A stretch of 64,000 bases of DNA from positions 1 to 64,000 of the forward strand of contig CAUYUJ010001348.1 of assembly GCA_963575745.1 (NCBI GenBank), given 5' to 3'. Below, in pieces: positions 12,420 to 24,835 of the stretch; position 1 is the first letter of the stretch; each line of letters opens with the position of its first letter. Below the pieces are notes generated by a model. It did not search any database. It worked only from the letters and a program-made list of their open reading frames with translations, and was not told the origin of the DNA. This stretch comes from Prorocentrum cordatum. Taxonomy: Eukaryota > Sar > Dinophyceae > Prorocentrales > Prorocentraceae. The translations under genes and the position numbers were made by a program.

Positions 12420-13195
12420 GGCGGGAGCATCGTTTCCGAGTGAGTTGTGGGGACGTCCCCGGTAGGAACCCCCTCCCTATGGGGCCACTAGATCATGCTA
12501 GTAATCCCGCAGGGTCATCCAAACCACGTAGCGGTCGTGACGCCTGGGCCCCTGAGGCCTGAATCTGGAAGACGTTTTGGTCGGGGGCCGCGTGTCTGAG
12601 TTAGACGTGGGGAGGTCTCGAGCAGGAGCCCCTTCGCCATGGGGCCGCCAGATCACGCCAGCAATCCAGGCGGGCGAATCCCAAACCCGTACCTGGCGTC
12701 AAATTCGGGGTCCTGATGCATGAGCTTTGGGGACGTGCCTCGAGCAGGAATCTCGTCCATGAGCGACTTGTGAGGAAGCCACGAGCGGGAACCACCTCCC
12801 TATGAGGAGGCGAGATCATGTTAGCAATCCGAACGGGTCATCCTAATCCTGTATATCTGTCGCCACTTCTGGGCTTCACAAGCATGCGCCTTCAAGAAAC
12901 CGAACGGGAACCTTGTCAAACAGTGCCTTGTGAGGGAATTTCGGGTGGGAGCTTCCTCCAGATGGGGCCGCCGCATCATGTTAGCAATCCGAACGGTTCA
13001 TCCCAAAACAATAGAAATCGCCGCTTCAGGGCAGCTGGAGCCTGAATTCCGAGGACGTCTCGAAAAGGGGGTCCTCGTCTCTGACTGAATCGTGTCGACG
13101 TTTCGAGCAACAACTCCCTCCCCATGGGGCCGCCAAATCATGTTAGTGATCAGGTCGGGCCATCCAAGACTTGTAACGGTTGTCGACCAGGAGAT
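12420..13195 (+). repeat. 160-bp tandem repeat, five units
   Basis: The landmark ATGGGGCCGCC...ATCATG recurs near 12479, 12638, 12799, 12960 and 13122, giving periods of 159-162 bp. Units are diverged but share a second landmark, AGCAATCC..GGG.CATCC. No coding signal. Confidence 0.8.
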
Positions 13196-13403
13196 CCTGA
13201 TATATGTGTATGTGCATCTATAGCTGTATGTATATATGTAGACATACCTGTATGTTTATACATATGTACGTACATGGATGTGTGTATAAAAAGGAATTGT
13301 GAGCAGGAGCTTCGCCGGCTGGGCTACGGTAAGGGCATCTCCTGGGTGACGGTGGCAAAGTGGATCGACACGTCAGGCGTTTGGGCATGCCCCTCGTTTC
13401 TGA

Positions 13404-14256
13404 ACACGAGCCACGGCGACCCCGACGTGGGCCAGCGCCCCCCGAAACGGCCCGAGCATGCGCAGGACGGAAAGCGTCCACGGCGTCTTGCCAGCGCACG
13501 TCGGCAGGGAGGTTCGGTTCACGGCCTTGCGGGGGGAGCACAGGGGAAAGCTGGGGCTCGTACGGGAGCGACGGGCCACCATCGTGTTCTCCGGGCTTCG
13601 CCCCGAAGACGGGCGGCGGTACGAATAACGCGTCCCAGGCCACCTGTTCCGCCCGCGCTTCCTGCCTTCGGGAATCTGGCAGCAGGTGCACGGCTTTGAA
13701 GCGTCCCTGGTGCCCCAAGAGGCCGCCGAGCTGCTGCTACAGGGCGCCGAAAGTGCTGGCGACGACGGCCGAGGCGCGGGCGCGGAGCTCGCTCACTCCA
13801 AGGCCCGTCGAATGGGAGCTCACGCGGCAGAGCTCGGCGCCGCATGCAGTGCGCCGCTCGTGGTTCACCCCGTCGCGCGCGTCCGCCCTCACCTCCGCGC
13901 GTTCGCAGGTTCAGACGCTGCGCAAGGGTAGCGCCGTCGATGGTGCTAGGGATGGGGACGGCTGCCGCACGGGCATGTCGGACAAGCAATGTTGGCTTCA
14001 CCTCTACGTCATGCTCTCCCGCGCCATGTGCATGCGGAACATGCCCATGTTGCGGCTGCCCTCGCGTGAGTTTCTGACGTGCGGGCTGCTGGCGCGCTCG
14101 CGGGACACGCTCGGGGAGACCGACAAGGAGCGGCGAGGCCGCGCCCGCTCGCAGCCCGCGAGTTTGTCCCAACGGCTTAGTCTCGCGCGCCAACGGCCCG
14201 CGGATTTGTCCCAACGGCGTGGCTCGCGAGGTTGGCCCAAAAGCTTCGCCAACTGA
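13404..14256 (+). pseudogene. relic of a Pif1/RecD-like SF1 helicase C-terminal region
   Basis: Three blocks resemble the C-terminal part of dinoflagellate superfamily 1 helicases. Near 13445-13625 a frame reads NGPSMRRTES then LPAHVGREVRFTA and ERRATIVFSGLRPED, matching the usual 'MR-T-S--GVLP-YVG-EVRLTA' segment before domain 2B. It ends at an in-frame TAA (13624-13626), continues in the same frame through LPSGIWQQV.GFEAS, then shifts frame. Near 13880-14090 it reads LTSARSQVQTLRKGSAVD and WLHLYVMLSRAM...LRLPS, equivalent to helicase motifs V/VI (AFA.T.H..QGQTL and YV.LSR). The ATPase half (Walker motifs) is absent. A stop, a frameshift and this truncation mark a pseudogene. The family assignment is by motif only. 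Confidence 0.5.
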
Positions 14257-14702
14257 CCATCGGGAAACGCGTCCCTGCCGGCCGATGCGGCGACGGCACC
14301 TAGGAACATCTATGCGCGCGCCCTTGCGATAGGAATGGGGGAAGTGGCGGAGGGAGAAGAAAGGCAGGGGGCGAGGCAAATGCACACCAGGGGGCGGGCG
14401 GACGGCTTGCGCCAGTGGGGAGAAGGAGAATGGCGAAGCAGAGACTATGCTATATCCTCCGCAGGCACGGGGACGACGATGATAATTACGGCCAGACTCA
14501 ACGGTACTACTAACATCCGCCGCTCTGCGGTTGATCGGGAGTTTCTGTATATATAGAAGAAGGGGCGCACGCTTCTGGGCGAGAGGGAAACGACCGAGAG
14601 AAGAAGGGGCGGCCGCCCCACAGGACCTCTCCATGGTGCCGGAAGCCCATCAGGGCTCCCTCAGGGCCCCTCCCCCAGGGCCGGGGCTCCCTCGCCTGCC
14701 CC

Positions 14703-14765
14703 CTCCCCCTCCTCCTCCTCCTCCTCCTCCTCCTCCTCCTCCTCCTCCTCCTCCTCCTCCTCCTC
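14703..14765. repeat. (TCC)n microsatellite
   Basis: Pure CCT triplets for about 60 bp, immediately before the ten-unit tandem array. Confidence 0.9.
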
Positions 14766-14804
14766 GCCCCCGTCGGCATATCCAGGCGTGTTATGCAGTC
14801 AGGT

Positions 14805-16098
14805 CGTCCGTCCGGAAACGGTGCCGGAGGCCGCTCTGGGCTCCTCTGGGCATCCCCCCCGGGGCCCGTTTTGTGAGGATGTCTCAGGCGAGGGCGCCGG
14901 TTTGGGATTCGTCACCGGATCCAGCGGATCCAGCGGATCCGTCCGGAAACGGTGCCGGAGGCCGCTCTGGGCTCCTCTGGGCATCCCCCCCGGGGCCCGT
15001 TTTGTGAGGATGTCTCAGGCGAGGGCGCCGGTTTGGGATTCGTCACCGGATCCAGCGGATCCAGCGGATCCAGCGGATCCGTCCGGAAACGGTGCCGGAG
15101 GCCGCTCTGGGCTCCTCTGGGCATCCCCCCCGGGGCCCGTTTTGTGAGGATGTCTCAGGCGAGGGCGCCGGTTTGGGATTCGTCACCGGATCCAGCGGAT
15201 CCAGCGGATCCAGCGGATCCGGAAACGGTGCCGGAGGCCGCTCTGGGCTCCTCTGGGCATCCCCCCCGGGGCCCGTTTTGTGAGGATGTCTCAGGCGAGG
15301 GCGCCGGTTTGGGATTCGTCACCGGATCCAGCGGATCCAGCGGATCCGTCCGGAAACGGTGCCGGAGGCCGCTCTGGGCTCCTCTGGGCATCCCCCCCGG
15401 GGCCCGTTTTGTGAGGATGTCTCAGGCGAGGGCGCCGGTTTGGGATTCGTCACCGGATCCAGCGGATCCAGCGGATCCAGCGGATCCGTCCGGAAACGGT
15501 GCCGGAGGCCGCTCTGGGCTCCTCTGGGCATCCCCCCCGGGGCCCGTTTTGTGAGGATGTCTCAGGCGAGGGCGCCGGTTTGGGATTCGTCACCGATCCA
15601 GCGGATCCAGCGGATCCAGCGGATCCAGCGGATCCGTCCGGAAACGGTGCCGGAGGCCGCTCTGGGCTCCTCTGGGCATCCCCCCCGGGGCCCGTTTTGT
15701 GAGGATGTCTCAGGCGAGGGCGCCGGTTTGGGATTCGTCACCGGATCCAGCGGATCCAGCGGATCCAGCGGATCCGCGGAAACGGTGCCGGAGGCCGCTC
15801 TGGGCTCCTCTGGGCATCCCCCCCGGGGCCCGTTTTGTGAGGATGTCTCAGGCGAGGGCGCCGGTTTGGGATTCGTCACCGGATCCAGCGGATCCAGCGG
15901 ATCCAGCGGATCCAGTCCGTCCGGAAACGGTGCCGGAGGCCGCTCTGGGCTCCTCTGGGCATCCCCCCCGGGGCCCGTTTTGTGAGGATGTCTCAGGCGA
16001 GGGCGCCGGTTTGGGATTCGTCACCGGATCCAGCGGATCCAGCGGATCCAGCGGATCCGTCCGGAAACGGTGCCGGAGGCCGCTCTGGGCTCGTGCTC
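14805..16098 (+). repeat. two-tier tandem array: ~122-bp core plus (GGATCCAGC)n
   Basis: Ten units are marked by GGAAACGGTGCCGGAGG at 14814, 14945, 15085, 15221, 15352, 15492, 15640, 15778, 15923 and 16063. The core looks almost identical in every unit. Spacing is 131-148 bp because the 9-mer GGATCCAGC is present in a variable number of copies (mostly two to four) between cores. The near identity points to recent amplification. Open frames with GSSGSSGS peptides arise from the 9-mer and change frame between units. Confidence 0.95.
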
Positions 16099-17450
16099 TT
16101 CGCGCCGGGGGTGAGGATGACGTGAGTTCCACAGAAACTCCCTCAAATTATTACAATGCGGGGTCCGACTGTCGGAATAATTTGGGTACATGTTTGTATC
16201 GCCTTAGCGACACGCACCTTACATGTTCCCAAGATGTCCAAAGATCGACCGTTATGGCACAACGTGGACCAGGCGCAACAACTACACGTATGGAAGGCTG
16301 GTCTATGCAACATGGGGTTCCCGTTTTAGATGCCCAGAAGCCAATCTGGCCATGCGTGCGAACTTGATCTGCACACGGGCAACCTTCCCAACACGGGGCT
16401 ATCGCTGGACACTTCCTTGAACTTTTTTGTATCCTCCCTCTGCGCAATCCTCATGACAAAGGTCCGCGACAACTCATCTGACAATGGCACGCTCGCCTCA
16501 ACGTAAACCTTCGAAACGCTCGTCTTTTCAAGAGGGTACCCTCCGTGATAGAAATAACTGCTTCAAGGACTTCTGGGGAGCGCAGCATCGTTGATGCATT
16601 CTTGGTTTCCTCTGCTCCTCTTCCTCATCGTTCCCCTTCTCCTCCCTCCTCATCGTCCCCCCCCCCCTTCCATTATCCATCCTCCCCCTCCTCTTCCACC
16701 TGCCAGCGGAACTGACTGGAGAGCCTGACACCAAACAGCGCGCGTTCGCGCGCGCGGAAGGCTGGCCTTCTTCGCTGGCTCGGGGAGGATTTGGGCGCGC
16801 TCCCGTGCCAAAGGCGCTCGGACCTGCGCGCGCAGGAGGCGGATCGGATTGGGGAGAGGGACGCGAAAAAGGGCGGGCGAGAAGGGATGGGGGGGAGGGG
16901 ATAGGAAAAGATAGGGGGGAGGACGCGGGGAGGGTGGTTGAGGAGGCGGGGGCGAAGGCACAAGCAGAGGAGGAGTAGCAGCCGCAGGGGCGGGAGACGG
17001 AGGATGATATGGGCGAAAGGGGAAAAGGATCCCAATACTGACGGCGACGAATGGAAGAGAACATTTGGTAGGATGAAGGTACAGGAAACAAACACGCAAA
17101 TGAAAACGACGATGGTGACCCTGCGCCTTCGGTGGATATTCGAAATCCATGCGCTCTAAGTACGCACGCCCATACTGCGCCGCCGCCCTGACAGGATTAC
17201 GACGAGGAGGGAGAGGAAGAGGAGGAAGACGAGGACAAATAACAATCCGCCGGCCCCCTTGCGGGGCCATCAGGCTGCGAAGATCAGGCTTTCATGCTCC
17301 CTGCACCAGTTCCATTTTCAAGTCTCCAATGTTTCAATCCTGCTTTCTGCTTCCTGCTATAAACTGTTGCTCAGCACGCGAGGGGGGGGGGCCCCAAACC
17401 AGCCTTATTACCACGCCCAGATCGCGTTGTCTGAATTCCTGGGGGGGCGT
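16099..17450. other. no recognisable gene
   Basis: Single-copy-looking sequence (16100-16560) followed by C/T-rich then G/A-rich low-complexity DNA. I find no conserved domain or RNA in either strand. Confidence 0.35.
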
Positions 17451-17462
17451 GGGACACGTAAA

Positions 17463-17690
17463 AGTACTTGATATTCGCGTCCCCGTAGATTACGCCGTAT
17501 TCGCGCCCCCGAGGACATACACCCTTAAAAATTATACAATATTCGCGTCCCCGAAACTATGCTCCTTCGTCAATTACGCGGTATTTGCGTCCCCGAGGCC
17601 ACGCACCCTCGAAAATTACTCAACATTCGCGTCCCCGAAGCCATCAACCTTCGAACATTACATAGGACTTGCGTCGCCGAGGCCAGAGAG
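17463..17690 (+). repeat. 42-43-bp repeat, left cluster
   Basis: ATTCGCGTCCCCG or close variants occur at about 17473, 17499, 17540, 17583, 17626 and 17668, mostly 42-43 bp apart, with an ATTACNCAAT half between them. The same unit resumes at 19.13 kb beyond an (ACC)n block. Confidence 0.85.
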
Positions 17691-17994
17691 AACGCGTTTC
17701 ACGGGCGCCCGCCTTGGGAACATTCGATCAAAACCAAGGGAACTCTCCCCCCCCCCCCCCCCCCCCTCCCGAACCCCCCCTCCCGACCCCCCCCCCTTCG
17801 GCGCCGGCGCCGGCGCTGGCGGCCGCCAGCAGTGCCGACGGCGGGGGACGCAGCGACGATGACCAGAGGCAGTCCACGGGAAGGGGGGACGGGGGGTTGA
17901 ACCCCCCCCTTGCGCGCCGGGGGTGGGGACGGGTTTGAACCCCCGCCCCCTGCCAGCAGCGCCAGCGCTGGCGCCGGCGGGGACGCAGCGACGA

Positions 17995-18830
17995 TTACCA
18001 CCACTACCACCACCACCACCACTACCACCGCCACCAACGCCTCAACCCACCACCACTACTAGCAGCGCAACCCACCACACAACCACCACCACCACAACCA
18101 CCACCACAACTCACCATCACAACCACCACCACCAGCACAAAAAAACGACCACCACTACCACCAACTCCGCAATCTACCACACCACCACCACCGCCACAAT
18201 CACCACCACTACCAGCAGCGCAACCCACCGCCACCACCAGAAACAACCACACCACCACCACCGCCACCACCGCCACCACCAGCCCTACCTCCACAAACCA
18301 CCGCCACCACCACGACCCACCACCACCACCACGAACCACCACCACACCACCACCACAGCCACCACAAACACCACCACCACAATTCACCATCACTACCGCC
18401 ACCACCACAAAAACACACCACCACTACCACCACCACCACCACAAGTCACAACCACCACCACTACCAGCAGCACAACACACCACCACCACCACCACAAACT
18501 ACCACACCACCACCACCAACTGCCACCACCACCACCACCACCACGAACCACACCACCACCACCAACGCAACCCACCACCACCACCACCACAAACCACCAC
18601 CACACCACCACCAAACACCACCACCGCCACCACAACCACCACCACACACAAACCACCACACCACACCACCACCAAACCACCACCACCACCACCGCCACCA
18701 CCACCCACCACCACAACCACCACCACCACCACAACAAACCACCACAGCACCACCATCACCACCACAACCACCACCACCGCCACCACCACAACCTACCACC
18801 ACCACAACCACCACCACCGTCGTCCTCGTC
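17995..18830 (+). repeat. (ACC)n/(AAC)n trinucleotide block
   Basis: About 840 bp of ACC triplets with scattered AAC, GCC and TAC. It sits between short GC-rich segments that share a GCGCCGGCG-like core (near 17800, 17965 and 18870), and it splits the 42-bp repeat into two clusters. Confidence 0.93.
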
Positions 18831-19127
18831 GACGCTCCCCGCCGCCGCCGCCCGCCGCCGCAGGTGCTGGCGCCGGCCCAAAAAAGAAAATCGTCGTTCC
18901 CGCCGCCGCTGCCAGCCGCCGCCGACGCAAGCGCCGGCCCGAGGAGAGGGGAAACAGCAGGGGAGGGAAGGGGGGAGGGGGGTCCGGTTCCAACCCCCCC
19001 CTCCAAGAGCGACCACAGAATGCGCTTTTTCCGAGCCGGGGGTGGGTGGGGTTCGGTTCCAAACTCCCCCTCCAAGCGACCACAAAACGCGCTCTTTCCG
19101 AGGCCACAAACCCTACCAAATTATACC

Positions 19128-19400
19128 ATATTCGCGTCCCCGAGGCCATAAACCCTGCTAAATTACACAATACTTGCGTCCCCGACGCCAAACCCTCGCA
19201 CATCACGCAATACTCGCGTCCCCGAGGTTACAAACCTGCGTAAACAATGAAATATCAGCGCCCCTGAGGCCATAAACCAGCGTAACTTAAGCAATATTTG
19301 CGTTACCGAGAACCCTCGTACATTACGCAATATTCGCGTCCCCGCCGAAGCCATCAACCATCGTACATGTATCAACATTCGCGCCACCGAAGCCATAAAC
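19128..19400 (+). repeat. 42-43-bp repeat, right cluster
   Basis: TTCGCGTCCCCG-type landmarks at about 19130, 19172, 19212, 19254, 19296, 19332 and 19376. Each is followed by AGGCCATAAACCCT and ATTACGCAAT-like sequence, the same unit as 17463-17690. Confidence 0.87.
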
Positions 19401-19429
19401 CCTTCTAAATTAATATTGGCCCTCGCGTG

Positions 19430-22270
19430 AAGTCCCGACATTGCTGCACGTCAGCGTCCAGGCATCCCAACACAGCTCTGGCAAGTCCCATTCTAAGAAA
19501 GGGGGGCCAGCGGCAGGAGGCGAAGCCCTTACGGAGAAGACGAAACAACAGAAGAAGACTGTTCGGGCTCCTTCACAAAAGCGACGACAATCTGCTAAAG
19601 CGGCCTACTCTGCCTCAACGTCCCAAAAGTAATCCGAAAATCTTGAATCTGATCTTCAACGCTGGGAACGGACGGCCTGGTCTGGTACCATATGGCCAGC
19701 ATCTGTCAACATCTGCGGCGTGCGACGCCCCCTTCTTGCCACATATTGGCATGAGAAGGGTCCTGAGGGACACGGGTTCTAGACCCTGGGGGATTCCCCA
19801 AAGATCGGGCTTTCCTGTTGAATGATTGTTCGACGCTCCTGGGGCCGAGAAAAGGGCCCCAGGATGCCTGAACCTGCGGACAAACAACTCAGCCCCCGAA
19901 GCCCGTCCAATACTAGAACGTCGCTGAGAATTTCCGAGAAGGGCTATCCTTCCTTCTTCACCCCCTTTCCCCATCCTGCATCCCTCCCTCATCCCCTCCT
20001 TCCACCCTCCTCATCTCGTCTCCCCCATTCCCTCCCCTCCTCGCCATGGGGTGTCAGAAAACACATCTTGACCCTCTTCCTCCAGCACCTGCCACTGCGG
20101 CGCTGCCACTGCGGCGCTGCCTATTCGGTCCGCACCGTGACACCGCCGCTGCTGCAGCAGCGCTGCCTGCTCGGTCAGCACCGTGTCAGGGAGCTTTTTT
20201 CTCCCAGAGCAGGGCATGAACCCCAGCTTGGGTCCATGCGCAGCTCGGAACTTTCACAGTCTCGTACAAATCTAGACGATGCTCAGATGCGCATGTGTCG
20301 TCTCTCGCTGCAATCTGGCCTGTCTGGCACGTGGAATACGACGGCGTCTAGGAGAAGGAAGAGGAGTGCCGGGGAGCCCGACTCAGGGCCGATGGGGATC
20401 ACGCCTCGCTCCGCAAACCACTCACTCCTGCACGAGCTGGGACACTGCGTCCGCGATCCAGTTCACCTGATGAATTAACTTCGCGCATCGCGCCCCGCGA
20501 TTGCGCGGAATTTCTTCGCGCGCGCCTTCTCCTTGAAGAAGGGCAATTGTCTAGCTCAGGCTGCGAGGCGCAAAAGCACGGTTATCTTCTCGGCCCATGG
20601 GGTGACCTACGCGATGCATGTCCCTACAGCAGCAGCGATGCACGTCTCTAGGTCCCGCAGGGAAGCTCGGCGCAGACCGACGCCCTCCCCATCCACCTCG
20701 CTCTTATCCGCAGCTGGGGGGAAGAGTGGGGGAACCCAGAAGCACTTGCTCCTCAGCTCTTCGTTTGCTCAAGTCATCCCTCCTTCACTCCTTGCGCCCT
20801 ATCTCTCTCCTCGTTCCCTCCCTTTATCCACCACTCACCTCCCTTCCTCTTCCTCCCGCCTCCTCTTCGCTTGAAGAAAAAGAGCCCTCAAGGAAACGAG
20901 CCTTGGACAACGGGGCTCTTATCACGACCAACTTTGCATCCCGAATCTTTACTTGACAACCCCAAGGCCTTTCGAGGGTCCCGGGAACACGAAACCGGCA
21001 GAAACAACTTCAAAACAAATCTCTCCCTCAAAACCTCATTCCTTCACGGCGATACTCTCTCGCCTCTTCCCGCGCCCCCGCGCCGGACAATCCGTCGCCG
21101 ATGCTTGTGCCGAAGTGGCGACAGAGGTAGGGCAACGACGAAGTGTGCTCCTGCGGCGCGCGGCGGGGGCAGCTCGCCAGGGTTGAGGCGGACACCGACC
21201 GAAGGGCGCGTCTGAGTTGCCCGAGCGCGACCTCCTGACTATGAGCTAACATGGCGGCTTGCAGCGTGAAGACGGGCCATTCCCAGGGCTGCCCCTCTCA
21301 AATGAGGAGGGGTGGACGAGGAGGGGGGAAGGGGAGATGGGGAGGGGGAAGCCATGGGTGAAGGGCGGGGAGGGAAAAAGGGAGGACGGGAGAAGAGGGG
21401 GAGGGGGCGGAAGTGGGAGGCGGAGGGGAAGGAGTAGGAGAAGGGCTGGCTGCGGGGGCGGGGGGCACAGAGGCGGGGGTGCGGCTCTGGACCCTGGGTT
21501 TCCCCCGATCCTGGGGCCAAGGGAGAGCTCCGAGAGGCTGACAGCAACGAAACAACTCAAGACCCTCTTCCCTCAGAGCTCATCTCCCGTCATGACGAAG
21601 GGAGAAGGAAGACGGACACACGAATCAACGAATGGCAGAGGCGACCGAAAGGAACACTGCTCCGAATGCCGACAATCTGGGCGCGTGCGGCAGCTAGCTC
21701 CTCGAAGTTGCTCCGGTCCCTCGCCTGTAGTGAGCCGAACGTCCAAGGGAGGGGGCTGGCCACGCTGGGTGGATCACGCTCCGGGGGCGTGCTCATGTTA
21801 GAATGCGAGCGAGCATGGGAACCGCGTTCCACGCTGTATGCGTACAACCATTCACGTACCCGTCTGACTGAACATAGATCTTATCTGCAAGCCCGCTATC
21901 AATACAACTCTCTACTGGAGGACTACCTTTCTCACTGTCGCTCTGCCGATCTAACGATACGAACTTCCGACCTGCAGCCGAGGCAATAAACGAACTACAC
22001 GCCTGATGACCTCTTGAGGACCCATGATCTGACTAAATGACCTCCTGACATCTCACAAACTACCAACATGTCCGAATCCGCCACTGTGCCTTCACGGACT
22101 GGTCGTGACAAATTGCCCCTCTGTTGCCTGGTGAGGGTTTTGATAGACGTGTTCGGGCCGACATACACCCCTCGAACCAAGCGTCGTCCGCAAACCACAC
22201 CCCCTCTCCGCAGCAGATATGGGGCAACTTTCCAAACCAGATGACATGTTAAAAAAGGGGGCCGAAGACA
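19430..22270. other. long stretch without recognisable genes
   Basis: Mixed GC-rich and C/T- or G/A-rich sequence, including a G/A-rich tract at 21300-21470. A frame of 108 codons at 21666-21989 has no recognisable motif. I can support no product or RNA here. Confidence 0.35.
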
Positions 22271-22292
22271 GCCCCCCCCCCCCCGAGGGGGG

Positions 22293-22545
22293 TGGGCAAA
22301 ATATGCCTCCCGAGGGCCGGCACCCAAGACGCCCCGAGGGGCCCTGACGACCAACGGGAGGCCCCCCAAGACGTCGCAAGATGCCTCCAAGAGGCCCTCA
22401 CGGCGCCCCGAGAGGCCCCCAAGAGGCGCCAGGAGGCCCCCAAGAGACGCCCAAGAGGCCTCCAAGAGACCATGAGAAGCATCTCAAGAGACCTCGAGAG
22501 GCATCCAAGAAGCCTCTGGCCCACAAATGCTCCCCGAGCTCTCCA
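22293..22545 (+). repeat. short imperfect repeat, GAGGCCCCCAAGA type
   Basis: Units of about 11-15 bp close to GAGGCCCCCAAGA. The family reappears at 23640-23990 and, as its complement (TCTTGGGGCCCTC), throughout 29930-31290. Confidence 0.8.
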
Positions 22546-22774
22546 AATGATGCCACGCTCCCCCGAGAAGGGACGCTCCTCTGGGCATCGTTCCTAGATA
22601 GGCTGGTGGCGACACGCGGTTCGTAGCAGGAAAGACATTTACATTCAAACTCCTTCCTGCTACGCTTATGCCCTGGCACGCAAGCGAAACTTGCCGCAAA
22701 CAACTGGATAACTGACAACCTATATAACATAGATACATCCGACAGGCTGCACCGTGCCGGCCTGCCTCACATGC

Positions 22775-23400
22775 GTGCGTGGCCCGTTAAGGAGCTCCAC
22801 CCGAGGCCCCACGGGCATCGTCCACATGCGTCCGCGCCATCCATTTCGGCGCACCCCTCACATGCTTCGTGGCCCCATAGGGAGCTCCACCCAAGCCCCA
22901 ACGGCACCGTCCACATGCGTCCGCGCCACCCATTTCGGCACACTCCTCACACGGTTCGGTACCCCATGCAGAGCTCCACCCACGGCAGCAGCGGCACCGT
23001 CCACATGCGTCCGCGCTAACGATCTCGGCGCACCCCTCACACTGGCACCGTCCACATGCGCCCGCGCCAATCATTTCGGCACACCCCTCACACAGTTCGT
23101 GACCCCAAAGGGAGCTCCAACGACGGCCCGATTGGCACCGTCCACGTGCGTCCGCGCCACCCGTTTCGACGCACCCCTCACACGTTTCGTGGCCCCGTAG
23201 GGAGCCAAACCCAAAGGAGCAGTGGTGCCACCCGCATGCGTCCGCGCCGCTCTGTTCGGCACACCCCTCGCGCGCTTCGTGGTCCCATAGCGAGGCCCAC
23301 CTAAGGCTCCAGAGGCGCTGCCCGCGTGTGCCCCCGCCGCCCATTCCGACGCGCCGCTCACACGCTTCGTTACGCCGATCGGGAGTTCCACCGAAGACGA
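22775..23400 (+). repeat. M89 family, array 2
   Basis: The landmark CCACATGCGTCCGCGCC or a close variant lies near 22821, 22911, 23000, 23052, 23142, 23232 and 23321. Spacing is 89-90 bp except for one shortened 52-bp unit. Units share CACCCCTCACAC..TTCGTGGCCCC and GGGAGCTCCACC with array 1, but are clearly diverged from it. Confidence 0.9.
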
Positions 23401-23639
23401 TACTCACATCTGGTCTGGGTTCTTCGCCAAGGTAATTGTTGTCGTGCGCCGCCTTCGGGGCTCCCAGGAGCGCTCCAAGAGGCGCGCTCTCAAAGACGCC
23501 CAAGATGGTCTCTGGGCGGGCCGAGACGCCTCCGGAACGTCTCAACATAGCCCCGAGACAACCCCCAAGAAGGCCCGGAGGGCCAACACTCATTGATTTT
23601 GCTTTGGTTTTGACGACTGTTGGCCTTCTGTAGCCTTTT

Positions 23640-23995
23640 TTCCTTTCGACCGCCCAGGTCAAGCCAGGAGCCCCCCCAAGCCGCCCGGAAGAAAAACCCA
23701 AGAGGCTCCCGGAAATGCCCCAAGCTAGCCGAAGAGGGCCCCGAGACGGCCCAGAAGGCTTCCCAAGGGGGCTCAAGAGGCTCCCGAGAAGGCCCCAAGA
23801 GGGGATCCCGCTCTGATTTTCCGAGCCTTCCCCCGAATGTGGCCCCTGAGACCGTCAGCACGCCCCCAAGACGGCCCCACCAGGCCCCCAAAACACACCC
23901 AGGAGTTCCCAGGAGGGCCCCACCAATACCGCCAAGAGGTCCCCGCGAGGCCCCCCAAGAGACCCCAGGAAGGCCCCCAAAGAGGCCCATTGTGC
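23640..23995 (+). repeat. GAGGCCCCCAAGA-type imperfect repeat, second block
   Basis: The same short degenerate unit as 22293-22545, interrupted at 23806-23840. Pro/Arg/Glu-rich open frames are artefacts. Confidence 0.75.
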
Positions 23996-24064
23996 ACGAC
24001 CCGGTCTGGCCGAAGGCCACTTCACACTTCATGCGTTATGGGCTGGCGGAACGAGCGAATCTGG

Positions 24065-24835
24065 CGGGCCCCGTGCGGGCCCTCGCCGTGTCAACCTTCA
24101 AGGGTAGATGATGAGATGGAGGATGATAGAAGACAGTAAGACGCATGCATAAGGCATGCTAAGACGGGCTTCGCGCATTCCGCTGGCCGATCCTCCTGGG
24201 AGGCGTACACATACGTGTGATCGGCGCCCCCAGGGCCACGAAAGCCTCGATTCGGCACACCCCTCACGCATCTCCTGCCCCGTGGTCTCCTGGGACACGT
24301 GGAAACGATCTGCGCTCTCAGGCTCCTGGGACGCGCAACACCACGAGTGCATCTGGCCTCGAGGCTCCAGGAAGACGTAACATGCGAGTGACTTGCCCTT
24401 CCATTTTATGGGAACCTCAATTCGGCACACCGCTGACGCACTTCGTGAATGTTGGGCGCTCAGCTGGCCCCCGAGACGGCTCCTTGGAGCCTCAATTCGG
24501 GACACCCCAAAGGCCCTTGACTGGCCTCAAAGGCCACCTAATCCCCCTAATGGCGCACATGCACCTCAAAGACACATTGCAACGATTGGTACCGACCCTC
24601 GTCGAGGCAATTATCCTTCACTCCCACCGGTTGCAAACTCTGCATGCAAACTTCCCCCCGGGGGGCCCGCCGTGACTACCGCCCTGCGGGCTCAATCCGG
24701 GGGCCCCCTGCGGGCCCTGGTTGTGTTAGACGTCGAGGGTAGATGATGAGATGGAGGATGATGGGGGAGAGGGAGAAGCATACATAAAAAAAAACCATGC
24801 TAGTAGCGGCTTCGCGCATTTCGCTGGTCCGAAGA
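24065..24835 (+). repeat. duplicated segment, copies A and B
   Basis: The string GGGTAGATGATGAGATGGAGGATGAT followed by GGCTTCGCGCATT occurs at about 24103-24180 and again at about 24739-24825, so a unit of roughly 640 bp is tandemly duplicated in part. The 24357-24705 part also matches 26050-26595. Confidence 0.7.

Noticed and set aside
13519-14634. 371-codon minus-strand frame as a gene
   Set aside because: Arg/Pro-rich shadow with no motif; the plus strand carries the recognisable helicase-like blocks.
7313-16098. CRISPR-like arrays
   Set aside because: The repeats are head-to-tail without unique spacers, in eukaryotic-type DNA, with no cas genes.
14788-16367. Long open frames with GSSGSSGS and PEAALGSSGHPPRG repeats
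   Set aside because: Units of 131-148 bp change frame from unit to unit and frames are open on both strands; recent tandem amplification explains this.
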